Below are positions 54,130 to 64,000 of a DNA stretch of 64,000 nucleotides, one piece after another. Made by a program: the position numbers and the translations under genes. The DNA comes from Eumeta japonica (taxonomy: Eukaryota > Arthropoda > Insecta > Lepidoptera > Psychidae): the NCBI GenBank assembly GCA_005406025.1, contig BGZK01000880.1, positions 1 to 64,000 on the forward strand, read 5' to 3'. The notes below the pieces were generated by a model. That model saw nothing but the letters and a program-made list of their open reading frames with translations. It had not been told where the DNA came from and ran no database searches. Each line of letters starts with the position of its first letter. Within the stretch, counting starts at the first letter, position 1.

Positions 54130-54470
54130 AAATTAGAACCACTATTAAAGGTGAATACAGATCCTCCGAACATCATATCAATTGCACGAGGTCCTGCAGA
54201 AGATTCATCAGATGAGGACGTGCCAGTTGTCGTGCTGAAACCAGTTCAAAATGTGCTCCTTCGCTCCAATATTAATCGAATAATTTATGGATCATCTTCA
54301 AGAAACAAAGAGGAAGAGCCCCGTGTTCTTAAAATAGTAAAAAGTAGAAAGAAAATAGTAGAAAAATGTGTGTTGGCAAATCCTTGTTTGAGAAAGTTGA
54401 TGTAAGAGGACAGCTGGCTTCGACGAGTATTACGGAGCTCCGCAACAGGCGTCGACTGGCAATTTTCTAC
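54130..54470 (+). pseudogene. Acidic/basic ORF following the WSFFDAGHYKG block
   Basis: A frame with LKVNTDPPNIISIARGPAED and SSDEDVPVVVLKP, ending at TAA 54403-54405. A second frame over the end reads KSLFEKVDVRGQLASTSITE then LRNRRRLAIFYVLGF. Both look like coding debris; the frame change marks a lost base. Family unknown. Confidence 0.35.
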
Positions 54471-55917
54471 GTGTTAGGTTTTCAGCAATAATAGTAAAAA
54501 GAAAATATATTTTTGTTCGCAAAGCATTGACACCTGCTTGACACCATAAGTTAGGGTGCAAAAAAATTCAGAATTGATAAAAAAGATATTAGCTATGATA
54601 TTATTAAAAAAGATATTATTAAAATTTTGCCAACACCAGTTTTTATGGGTAAAGGACAATATAAATTTAAAGTTGCAATATTTTTTTTTTTAAATGAAAA
54701 TATCAGACTGTGATCAATATTTTGATTCATTTTTTTCCTTTGACTTGATATTTAATTTTTTTTTTTAATTACGATTGACTATTTTTTTCATCAATTACAT
54801 TAATTTGTTATTTTAAGCGTTACCCAAATTTGTCTCTGGAGTTACTCTTCCTCCCCAAATTTAGAAACACTTCCTCTATAACGTGCTCATTACGTGATTC
54901 TATATTTGTATATTTGCGATTATGAATGTAGTGGATTCCTAAGTATACGAACAGACATTATTTAATTTTTTTTTACTTATAAACTTCGTTATATTAAGAA
55001 AAATATCCTTTTCTATTGAATTTCGTTAACAAAAATGACAGAATCAATTAATTTTGTATTAAAATAAAATAAAATCAATTCACTCTGAATTTTATATTAA
55101 AATAAAATAACACCAAATATTTGATTATGCGTGAACAAGTAAACGAAAACTTTGAAATAATATTAACTTGCATTATTTCCTAAAATAATAAGCGTCAAAT
55201 GAAGGTAACGCAGGTGACACTCTGTGGGTATGAGCTGTACTTTTTCAAAAATAGTACGTAAAATAGTCTATAGCCATCGCGCCTATTCTGGATCATTAAA
55301 TTAGAAGATATTGGTAATGGTTTTTATGGTATCTAAATGAAGAAAAAGGAAGTTTTAGTCAAAAAAAAAAATCTTGAACTGTGATAATGGTGGATATATT
55401 AAGTTGATTGACCCATATTTTCATGACTAAATAACGGACCCGATTTATGACATTTCGCAGAGAGATAGCTTATATTCTGAAGATATGCGTGTATCACTAT
55501 TTATTATAGGAAATAGTAGCAGAAAATTAAGTTTTTGGAAAAACAAAAAATAAACCCACACCAACGCAATAACCGGAATAAATTAGAGAAATTCAGTCCA
55601 TGCCGGCAACCCAAGGACGGTAAGTTATTTAGTATTGATTTTACTGTAGTATTTATGGTAGTATTTATGTCTGTACGGTATGTACGACTGTTAGTAGTTT
55701 TTTTTTTTGCATATTCACAATGACTAATCTTTTTAACTTTAATTCTGAAATTCAAATTTGCTCTAGACAAACTTAAGTATAGATGGCTTCCGCATAATGT
55801 TTTAGTATAAATTTTTGTTAAAGCCTAAAACTATTCAATAAATATTTTTCATTCAGAATAAAATAAAAGATAATTTTCGGTACACATGATGGATTTTATT
55901 ATGTTTCTTTTCGCAAA

Positions 55918-56782
55918 TATTCATAATCTTCTTTTTTAGGATAACTTTGCCAAAGTAACTATAACCAAAATTTATAATTGAATACACACTCATAAATAAT
56001 ACAGACACGACCCTAATAAATGCTCGGCCAGATTGCAAGCGCGGGCGCGGTTGGTCTCGGCGTGGCGCCGCGTGTACGAATTCGAATTCTGTACTCGGGC
56101 TCCGCGATGTATTTTTTAAAGAATTTATCTAGTCACTTTTCTAAAAATTAAACTTGATGTCATCAGTGATGTTAAAGTCGCCGATAGTATTATTAAACAG
56201 TCTTTGGTTTTCTACATGTGTTCCATTCATCTTTAAATAAACAAGTCAAACTAAGGTCAATTATCGCGTAAACGATACACAGCAGGCAATATTTTTTGCG
56301 GCCTCGTATCGTTGTTGACTGTCAGGGTCACTATGAAGTTTTGGAGTTGTAGTAATGTTTCCTCTGCAAACTCCCCAAAAATAAATCATGTTTGCGTATT
56401 CGGTATTGGCGAAAGGCATTGTTATTAAACACTTCAATAATAATCATACATAAGCTTAGTTTCAAAAACGTCAATATCGGAAAAGAAACACATACTATTA
56501 CTGTAACCTAACACTAATACCATTACAACAAAAAAAAAAACATTTCTAGCGTAAAAAATTAAAAAACAGCGAATAAAAAAATACCTATAGATTATCAGTG
56601 CAAGTTCGCGGCTGTGCGAACGGATCACTGCCCGGCCGTGCGTAAGCGTTTGTCTACGTAGTCATCCCCGCTTCGGCGCGGTGCCACGGACGATGACTTG
56701 TACCTCTACGTGTCCAGTAGTCCAATTTTTAAGTGCATGTGTTTTTTTCTCAGAAACAGCTACTTCAATAAGTACTAGTTTC
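55918..56782 (+). repeat. Paired 0.9-kb dispersed repeat, copy 2
   Basis: Same landmarks and orientation as 24531-25520. It holds a GC-rich tail (CGCGCCCG-like: GCCCGGCCGTGCGTAAGCG) as does copy 1 (GGCCGCGCGTCGCGCTTGGC). It lies 0.3 kb before the Helitron-like endonuclease fragment, and may be a non-autonomous relative; that link is inference. Confidence 0.75.
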
Positions 56783-57068
56783 TTTGATATAAGTCGGTTG
56801 ATAAAGTAGAGAAAACATTTGAATAAGTTTCATCTATTATGAAATACATTTTCGTGAACAAGGACATCGAACTTTCAATATACAATAATTAGGTACCTAG
56901 TAGGAACTATTTATTCTCACATGTAGTGAAGAAAACAATTTACCTGCTACTTCTGCCTGTTTATAACATTTTTTGGAGTTTACTCCTTAAGAATCGATTT
57001 CATATTTAGGCCCGGGGTATGGAATTTTATGGGAGTAAAATCAAGTGTTAGTTAAATGACGTTACGCT

Positions 57069-57110
57069 ATCGTCATGGTTACTGAAATAAATAAATCGTC
57101 ATGGTTACTG
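57069..57110. repeat. 16-bp direct repeat just before the endonuclease fragment
   Basis: ATCGTCATGGTTACTG occurs at 57069-57084 and exactly again at 57095-57110, 26 bp apart. The second copy overlaps the proposed start codon. Confidence 0.9.
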
Positions 57111-57526
57111 TTTACATTTCAATCAATCAGAATGTGACAAATATAATAGATTTTCTCCACGAATCATTGTTAGTGTATACAGAAGGGGGTTCAAAACTAT
57201 TGAAGAAACGTTACCATGAACTTCCACTTATACTTGGTGGAGATTTTAATATTGATTTTAATAAAGATGGTTTCCGTTTAGTACAATTTCTGAAAGATGA
57301 ACTGAACTTAGATTTAATTTCTGACAGAACACTAGGGACAACTAGATATGGTACAACTATTGATGCGACGTTTTCACGATTTATCACACATGTATCTTCC
57401 GACATTCATGTATCATATTTTAGTTACAATAAACCAATTGTTTCAGTGTTTAATGATACCGCTATTGTTCCTGTGATAAACATTACGCAAGATAACGTCA
57501 ATGATAGAGAAAATCAATCTTACTAA
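57101..57526 (+). pseudogene. Endonuclease (EEP/APE-type) domain fragment, Helitron-like
   Basis: 141 codons. Core motifs: ELPLILGGDFNIDFNKDG, then LGTTRYGTTIDATFSRFI and YFSYNKPIVSV. GDFN followed by T-x-D-x-x-F-S and a final S-Y-F-S-Y-x-K-P is the endonuclease/exonuclease/phosphatase signature, in the form I associate with C-terminal endonuclease domains of insect Helitron-like (Helentron) Rep-helicase proteins. No Rep or helicase sequence lies upstream, so this is a fragment. The catalytic His in the last motif of APE enzymes appears as Tyr-Asn-Lys. A LINE endonuclease is less likely by motif style. Confidence 0.6.
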
Positions 57527-58462
57527 AAATTTTATAGTATAACATAATTATTTTCAATATTTTCTTATATGACGAATTAATTGTTTTACTATTAACATAA
57601 ATAAATGAATTCTGTATTATGCTTTGAATAATATAATAGATGATTTCATTTACCATTATACTAATCTATATGTACGATATCATCTTAAAGCAGTAAACTC
57701 CATTCGTGCGTCGGAGCTGACATACTTTATTTCTAGAAATGTTTGGTGTAAATTAGACATTCGGCGTAAGGGTAAGCTAAACAAGTCAATTTCATAGAAA
57801 TTTATTTCGTCGACGTCTGATCGACTAAATATTGTGGCACTTTTCTGTCCCTTTCCCTTGTCCCATTGCTATTTGGGCAATTTCCGCAACACAAACTTCA
57901 TTGTTTCATTTGTAGAACAATATTAGCACTGGCCACTAATCTCCGTTTGCGAACGGAAGACATATTATGTGTAAAATTTCATACTGTCAAAATGTGGGAC
58001 TGTTTATAGTTGTGTGGGTGTGTATCTGTATAGAGAAAATTTGGCGTTTACGTATTGACTACGTGACAATATAGGCCTCTTAAAGATGTAAGATAATACA
58101 CTTTATTACTGCTATTCCTTTAAAATACGTCAACCTAACGTATGTTTTGTGCACGTGATGCACAAAACAACACAAGATATTTAAAGTTAATATGAAATAA
58201 AGCTTTTTGTAAATCTTCTCTATGATAAAGCTACGATTGGTATAATAGCCCTTGTAATAGTTGAAAATTTTTTGTGCGCATGCCCCAACTTCCGCCATGT
58301 TTTTCGGGCACTTTATTTACAAATGTATGAGCAGTGCATATATTTATAAAGAAATTAGTAATAAAACAAGTAATAATTAACATTTTTTTATAAACAGTTC
58401 AATTCAAATTATTGTGCATACATGATAAAATAATATTACAAGTATTGTAGTTAAAATATATA

Positions 58463-58618
58463 ATGTTATCTATAAGGAAAGAGGCTAAAAAACGTCGTTG
58501 TTTTGGAGTATGCCGCAGTGATTCGCGCAATAAATCATTTCAGGAGAATCTATATTATTTTATCAGTTTTCCAAAGCCTTGCCTGGAATATTGTCGAAAA
58601 CTAATAATAATAATATAA
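58463..58618 (+). pseudogene. THAP-like zinc finger N-terminus
   Basis: Fifty-one codons from ATG: MLSIRKEAKKRRCFGVCRSD, then SRNKSFQENLYYFISFPKP and CLEYCRKL, ending in (ATA)n. A C-x3-C pair followed by YFISFPKP and C(R/K)-x fits the start of a THAP domain as found in P-type transposases. The remaining C-x2-H and the transposase are not contiguous, probably because a repeat is inserted here. Confidence 0.5.
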
Positions 58619-58700
58619 ACCCATGCCTATTTCCTAGAAGGATAGGCAGAGACTATAGATTTCCACATGGTACGGATCTTTGCATATCTCTCTTGCCTCA
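58605..58700 (+). repeat. Short repeat headed by (AAT)n, copy 2
   Basis: (AAT)n, TATAAACCCATGCCTATTTC, CTAGAAGGATAGGCAGAGAC, TATAGATTTCCAC. It interrupts the THAP-domain element. I know this block from moth genomes. Confidence 0.65.
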
Positions 58701-58707
58701 CTAAAAT

Positions 58708-58980
58708 CCATCCATAAAATCAACAAAACAAAAACATTTACAAGTTTGTTCGAAGTGTGCAAAATGTAATTTGTGTGGTAAAAGATGTGGACAATGTGAT
58801 GGTCAATTTCAAGAGATGGATCATGGTAATAAAGATACATTTGCTCGTTACATTATGAAGTAGAAAGTTGTCCAACAACAGAATATCGTGACCCTATCAA
58901 TTGTTTAAAAAATAAATCATGTAATCAGGTAATCTCTCGTTATTTAATTGCAAATTTAGTAGTTCATGCTATAACCTAAT
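58708..58980 (+). pseudogene. Cysteine-rich coding remnant
   Basis: Reads KSTKQKHLQVCSKCAKCNLC then GKRCGQCDGQFQEMDHGNKD, reaching a stop at 58861-58863, and in the next frame HYEVESCPTTEYRDPINCLK then NKSCN before GTAATC. Six cysteines in C-x2-C-type spacing suggest a zinc-binding segment. Probably part of the same decayed element as the THAP-like frame; I do not recognise the family. Confidence 0.35.
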
Positions 58981-59649
58981 AAAGATTTATAAAAATGCCT
59001 TTCACATATAAAAGTAACAAGAAACTGTTTGGTCGAAAATATAAGCAACGACTTGAGTGTTTTAAAAGATAACCGTCTAATGTTCAATATCAACATATTA
59101 ATTATCAATATACTTATTACAAAATTAACAATTTCGATTGCAATAGAAAATAAACTTTGGTAGATAAATTTAAAATATGTAGTTTTGAACGTTTACAATA
59201 TTTTATAATTCTATAATTTCATTATTATTAATATATTGATTAATTTAATTCTATTGTGAATATAATTGTTATCGTAACCTTCCAACAAGCTCTGCTTTAT
59301 TCTCAAGTTGTGGGCGGCCAGGTGACATTTCGACCATCATCATAATTGAATACGGTTATGCGTTTCTATTGTCCAACATACTAACGAAACACCATAAATT
59401 ATTTTTTTATTTAATTATACAAATAATAAATATAAACCTGCTTGTTGTCCAGCCATATTCATAAAAAGTGCCCGAAACTTTTGTATTACCGCCTTTCCAA
59501 CATGGCCGACGCGCTTGCGCGTAAGTTGTCGTGAAAAGGTCTATTAGGTGACGTCTTCGGTCTGTGACATTTATATAATCTTTAAAAAAAAACGTACTAA
59601 ATATATGACATCTGTCATATATGTTCAATTAGCATTTTAACAATTTTTA

Positions 59650-60350
59650 TTATAATCAAGATTAGATGTTACACAAGTATTAACGATTACAGACTGTAGA
59701 TTCGTTTTTTTTTAATCCCCTTAAATATGTGAAGATTAAATTTGTTTTAATCTGCAAATGATTTACAATTTCGATAAACATGCCAAGTGCTCAAAAGTAA
59801 CAAATGGCAAATCTGATTGTTTCTTCTGCTATCGTTTTTGATACAATAAAATGTGTGTTAAGCATAATTTTTCTAATTAAAATGATCCAGAATTTCGTTC
59901 CTTTTTCTAGATAATCAGGGTGTTTTTAATAATATTTTCTTAGTTCTTTGAAATTGGATATTATTACAAGGGCAACAAAAAAAAGGTCAAATAGTTCTCG
60001 GTACATAATTTATTTAATGGATATGTACAAAGACAAATAAAGTATATTTAGGACAAATAAAAATTTGGCAATAATTTCAACAATAATTATATAAGTGTAT
60101 TTAGCAACACATCAACAAAGAGCCATGGGCTTCCATGCTTAAAACTAGTTTGGTAGCAAGCTTATAACAAAACTAAAATTAAATAAAATAAATAATACGA
60201 GTGTGTTGTCTTACGCGCCAAAGGTTTGCCGAAACAATGAAATCTAATGGTACAATTATGCATATAATTGAATTGTGAATATAAGTGATAAAAATTAATA
60301 ATTGATATATAACTACCACGATTAAAACGTCGTATCGTGTGACATCACCA
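59650..60350. other. AT-rich non-coding stretch
   Basis: No supported gene or repeat. Confidence 0.5.
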
Positions 60351-60359
60351 ATCTGTTAA

Positions 60360-60600
60360 CACATTACGGATTCACCCGTGGACCTTCGAGCGCGCAACAC
60401 AAACCACCGCGGGCAATACAAATGAGCCAACATTTCATTTAATATCTGTTCGATATAACTCCGCTTTACAACTAGCACTACCGCATCTAATTATTGCTAT
60501 GCGTTTTTTCACTACACGTCACAAGCCACCGCGATGGCGAACGCTAGAGCTAAGGGCGCGCTCTCGCGCAGTGAATGTTGCTCGAATTGAATGCTTTTCT
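60360..60600. promoter_or_regulatory. CpG-rich promoter-like block
   Basis: CACGTCACAAGCCACCGCGA, CTAAGGGCGCGCTCTCGCGC. No coding frame. One of four such blocks from 60 to 64 kb. Confidence 0.3.
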
Positions 60601-61429
60601 CATTTCCTAATTTCTCAAACTTTTTGCGAATAGTAAGCTCTTTTTGAAGTGTTATTTAAATTATTATGTAAATTTCTATAATAATTTTCTTTATACAAAA
60701 AAATCATTTCTTGGGAAGAGCGATTTCTCAAATCAATTGTAATTTGTAACTCTGCTGTTTTACAAACAGATAACACACTAACCCATTGTCAAAAATATAA
60801 AAAAATTGGTCTCGCGATTTAATCATTTTTCGACATAACAGTAAACGTGGGCGCATACTACAGCGTTGTACGCACATCCCTACGCTACTGATCGGTTAAT
60901 TTGCTATACATATCAAGTGAACTTTGTGTGTGTGACAGATAACACACTGGCACGCGGTACAGTATATATATACATGAAAGAAAATTTGGTACTAATGTAA
61001 GATAAGAACCCTGTATTGCATTTGAATAATAATTGTTTTGTAATTATATGATAAAAAATAATAATTAAAAAAAATGTACACAAATAAAAAACAAATCTAC
61101 TCAACTCTTTCAAATTATAATCGAAAATATAAGAACCGAACAATGCAGTATGTGCCTTCTAAATATTTAATTTTAACAAAAGTAAACGCATCTAATTAGT
61201 TGTCTTTGTTTCGGTTTCTATAAAAACAAAAGTTACTAGTGAATGGTGGTACGCACTGTCTATGTGCGAATATCACACCTTGCCTCACTGCGACGATACG
61301 GAATCATACAAGTGGTGTTGACGTATCGCTCTACAATCATTGTTACCACAGTTGCACCACTGCCGTGACGGTATCAATGTTTCGTCCCGAGATAAAGAGG
61401 AACACAATTACATTATTCTTACCATAGTT

Positions 61430-61760
61430 TTACCGAAACCACCGCCCCGCGTCTCGGCGTGTGCCGCCGGCCGGGAGGGCAGAGCGGCCCGCGCCCTCCT
61501 CTCGGGCCCATATTAATAAAGCAAACTCGAATGCGGCGCTCCATTTTGAGTGGAAAGAGCAAGACAGTTTAGTGTTTCGTTAAATAAAATAACATGTCTC
61601 GCTCCCACGTTACTCCTTGAGATAGCGTATCGTCTCAGTGCCGTTTATCGGTACGGGCGTCGGTTAGCCCTCTTACTTCTCTCTCTTTCCTTCCCCTCGC
61701 CCCTCGCCCACGCCGCGCATTCCAAAGGCATGGTGCGGCGATTTCGGTCGAGCTATATAA
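61430..61760. promoter_or_regulatory. CpG island-like block
   Basis: Contains CCGCCCCGCGTCTCGGCGTG, GAGCGGCCCGCGCCCTCCTC and TCGCCCCTCGCCCACGCCGC, without a family-bearing frame. The 81-codon frame at 61550-61795 is unremarkable. Likely upstream region of a gene whose coding exons are outside the window. Confidence 0.35.
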
Positions 61761-62859
61761 TAAATACATTTCTTTTAATTGTATCTTGTTCATAATTATA
61801 TAGCAAATGGATATATGAAAAAAAATTAAGAAAACTAAAATTTTGATCCTGATCTACCATTGGTTACAAACTTTCTACATGTACAAATATTGTGTTCCAC
61901 TTGACAAATAAAGACGTGTCCAGCTGATGAGTGCGACACTAACGACTGGCAAATGCTCAGATGATTTTTCATTAGGTTTTTCTTTTTCTTTCGATAGAAT
62001 CAAACTTATCACCATCCAAATTCATACGTACTCGCTCTTCGAAGCGGGGCGTTAGAAAAATACTTTCGACGATATAAATACGTCGTTACGGTCCATAATT
62101 ATATAAGTCGAAAAAAAAGCACATGATTTACTAAAAATAAAAATATATTGGACCTATTCTTGACTGATGATCATCGGTTTGAGCCGTCACAATCATCAAA
62201 TTGAAAAATTTAATTGAACAAATATTTAAAATACGCTAAAAATTGGCTCAGAAGCTAGTTACATTTCTAGCTTGTTGATTGACTGCAAACCGCGTAATTT
62301 CATCATCTGACTGGGCATTGAGATGTGGAGTATTAAAAATGACTATTTCGCAAAATAAGACAAAATGATAATAGAGTCACCGCACAAGAGCCGCGCCCAG
62401 CGCGCCACCCCCGCCGGCACGTCCAACTGTGAATGATACATGGAATCTCATCAGCGTCGAAGCTCTAAGACTACATGTACAAACATTTCCACAGCATAAA
62501 CATCCGGCATGTGGGTAGACGCGCAAATTGAAAACAATACTAGTAAAGATGGAAGACGCACCTAAATACAGCGAAAGTTTTATACTTATTTATAATTAAT
62601 TATTCATTATTATAATCAGTTACATCTACGCAGCTACGCGTTTACACGGTGTTTTCATTTATTTATCAATAAATACATTAATTAACTTTAGATTATAGAA
62701 TTTATCAACTTGTAACATTTGGCACACAGCGCCCCGCGAATACGCCCTCCAATATCTTAATGACAAAAAAAAATCTCCAGGCTTTTAACTAATCTACTAA
62801 ACATTTAATAATACGTAGCGGAAATTTAACCCAAACCGGAAATAGTGCGACAGCTTTCT

Positions 62860-63019
62860 AACGCCGGCGCGTGGACGAAGCTCCGCGCTCACTAACCCCG
62901 TGCGTTCATTTGTATCATTTTGTGTGTGGAAACTTTGCAAACTTCTGTTCCCAAATTTTTCGCATAGCGTAAGTGGACGCATAGTGACGTTCGTGAACAT
63001 GGGTGTGAATGTGAATTAG
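62860..63019 (+). other. Candidate 5' UTR exon with two splice donors
   Basis: After GC-rich sequence (TAACGCCGGCGCGTGGACGA) two GTAAGT donors follow: CATAGC-GTAAGT at 62969 and TTAG-GTAAGT at 63020. The only ATG near the second donor gives a six-codon frame (MGVNVN) ending just at the donor. This is the arrangement of an alternative-donor leader exon of a gene running to the right. Confidence 0.4.
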
Positions 63020-63703
63020 GTAAGTGATACATTTTAATGTGGACTTCATAATAAATAGTTTGATTTACTTTCAAATTTGCGTCCGCTGACGTACGCCTCC
63101 AAATTAAATAGATCCTGACATTTGAAAGAAGATAACCCACTATAAAAACGGTAATACCTGACTAGAACTAAAATCAGTTCGCGGCCGCGGTCATTCGTGA
63201 CTGTTTTGGCAAGTGTTCAAAGCTGTGAGGTCTAATAAATTAATATTTTATTTTATATAAAAATTTAATTCATTGAATTATATTTATTAATCACATCCTA
63301 AAAACACTACAACATAAATTACTTTTGAGGAGGAAAAAATGAAAATAACACAAAATGCATATTAATGAATGAAATGTTTTAAAAGACAGCTTTATGGGGC
63401 TGTTTGTTGATTTATGATCTTTGGAGTGGACACTGACAATTGAGGTGGCCTCTGCTCAATAGTCAATTAGGCATTCTCCTTTATTAACCGATGGGTATAT
63501 ATCAATAATTAAGAACTGAAATTGTTTTGTTCACTATAAATAACAAACAGGATAGGATTCTAATAGTGATTGTAAATGAAATTAATATGTTCCCTTACTT
63601 AAAACGAAAGAACATAAACTATGCAAATTACAATGTCCATAAATAAGTTCTAAGATTCTGAGAACCGTACGGGTATTACGCGTTTATTCTATGAAGTTCT
63701 CAA

Positions 63704-63776
63704 CGATGCGATACATCGCATCGTAGATGTCGCGAATGTCCTTCCCAAAGATACATCTTTGGGAAGGACATTCGCG
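63704..63776. repeat. Two adjacent near-loopless palindromes
   Basis: 63704-63723: CGATGCGAT, AC, ATCGCATCG (9-bp arms). 63731-63776: a 22-bp perfect arm starting CGCGAATGTCCTTCCCAAAG, loop AC, and its exact complement. Both loops sit in AT-AC-AT. They are followed by a GC-rich block (63777-63830). Confidence 0.9.
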
Positions 63777-64000
63777 TCGCACGCAGACGGCCAGTGGGCG
63801 ACGGGCGCCGCGCACGTCACTGCGATTGGTCGTTTTTAAGTGTTGCACATTTTCAATAGTTTAGATTTTTATTGCCCAATGGCAAAAATTCTGCAAGATA
63901 TTTGTAAAACACATCGAAAATAAAAATACACGACAACTGGTTGCAGTCCCTCGTGCGCCGTACGCTATCACAAACCGATTCTTAATTGATGTCTACGTGC

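Larger units (their letters stand above)
52244..55418 (+). mobile_element. TIR-bounded DNA transposon relic, about 3.2 kb
   Basis: An 18-bp inverted repeat bounds the region (left ATATGGGTCAATCAACTT at 52244; its exact reverse complement at 55401-55418). The outermost ATAT may be a 4-bp target duplication, leaving GGGTCAATCAACTT as the TIR. Inside, on the plus strand, are an open stretch with a splice-donor-like end (52654-52866), a transposon-type coding block (53773-53938) and a further frame (54130-54405). The superfamily is not identified. Confidence 0.6.
58303..59478 (+). mobile_element. Candidate THAP-domain transposon remnant with short TIRs
   Basis: TTTCGGGCACTTT at the left (about 58303) and its reverse complement at the right (about 59478) face each other 1.2 kb apart. 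Between them are a THAP-like N-terminus (58463-58618) and a cysteine cluster (about 58708-58863). A separate dispersed repeat starting with (AAT)n and CCCATGCC splits the two near 58605-58700. No target duplication was established. Confidence 0.45.

Noticed and set aside
1..64000. CRISPR arrays, operons or phage-like genes
   Set aside because: Tandem arrays here have no unique spacers between conserved repeats; introns, AATAAA signals and eukaryotic transposons show this is an animal nuclear genome.

Overview
The window reads as nuclear DNA of an insect, most probably a moth or butterfly (Lepidoptera). It is AT-rich, has one multi-exon gene with GT-AG introns, and is full of short degraded transposons. 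Several dispersed repeats look like families I know from lepidopteran genomes: AGGGTTCCG-ended repeats, ACGC/TGTCTG-associated repeats, and a block that reads CTTCTGCCCGCGGCTTCGCC. There is no sign of bacterial, plasmid or phage organisation. Nearly all long open frames are chance or transposon debris.

The only gene I can assemble with confidence is an RMND5/Gid2 homologue (about 392 residues, 8 exons, + strand, 35968-47283). It is a RING-domain subunit of the CTLH/GID E3 ubiquitin ligase. Its first three exons are AT-rich and exons 4-7 are strongly GC-rich. The exon 6 to exon 7 join is out of frame by one base. Each of introns 1-4 carries DNA-transposon material: a Tigger-like deletion derivative (intron 1), a pogo-like MITE (intron 2), a cysteine-rich mobile-element ORF plus a degraded PIF/Harbinger-like transposase (intron 3), and a mariner remnant (intron 4).

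Left of the gene (1-35.9 kb): an unrecognised coding relic (3.4-3.8 kb), a LINE 3' end (5.9-6.4 kb), CpG-rich patches that look like promoters or first exons (5.2, 10.8, 12.5, 14.5, 20.2, 21.0 kb), an approximately 121-bp tandem array with a 484-bp higher-order repeat (16.0-17.2 kb), a mariner with both terminal inverted repeats (TIRs) and TA duplications (22.6-23.9 kb), further tandem arrays (23.96-24.4 and 26.7-27.2 kb), three copies of an AGGGTTCCG-ended repeat, and a P-element/THAP9-like C-terminal relic (32.5-32.9 kb).

Right of the gene (47.3-64 kb): a pogo-like fragment, another mariner fragment, an approximately 103-bp tandem array (50.8-51.95 kb), a 3.2-kb TIR-bounded element with a coding relic, the second copy of a 0.9-kb repeat, an endonuclease domain probably from a Helitron-like element, a THAP-domain element, and CpG-rich promoter-like sequence at 60.4-63.8 kb with splice-donor motifs and an almost loopless pair of palindromes.

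I did not find a clearly new biological system. The best leads are the one-base frame break in RMND5, the TIR-bounded element at 52.2-55.4 kb, and the unrecognised coding relic at 3.4 kb.
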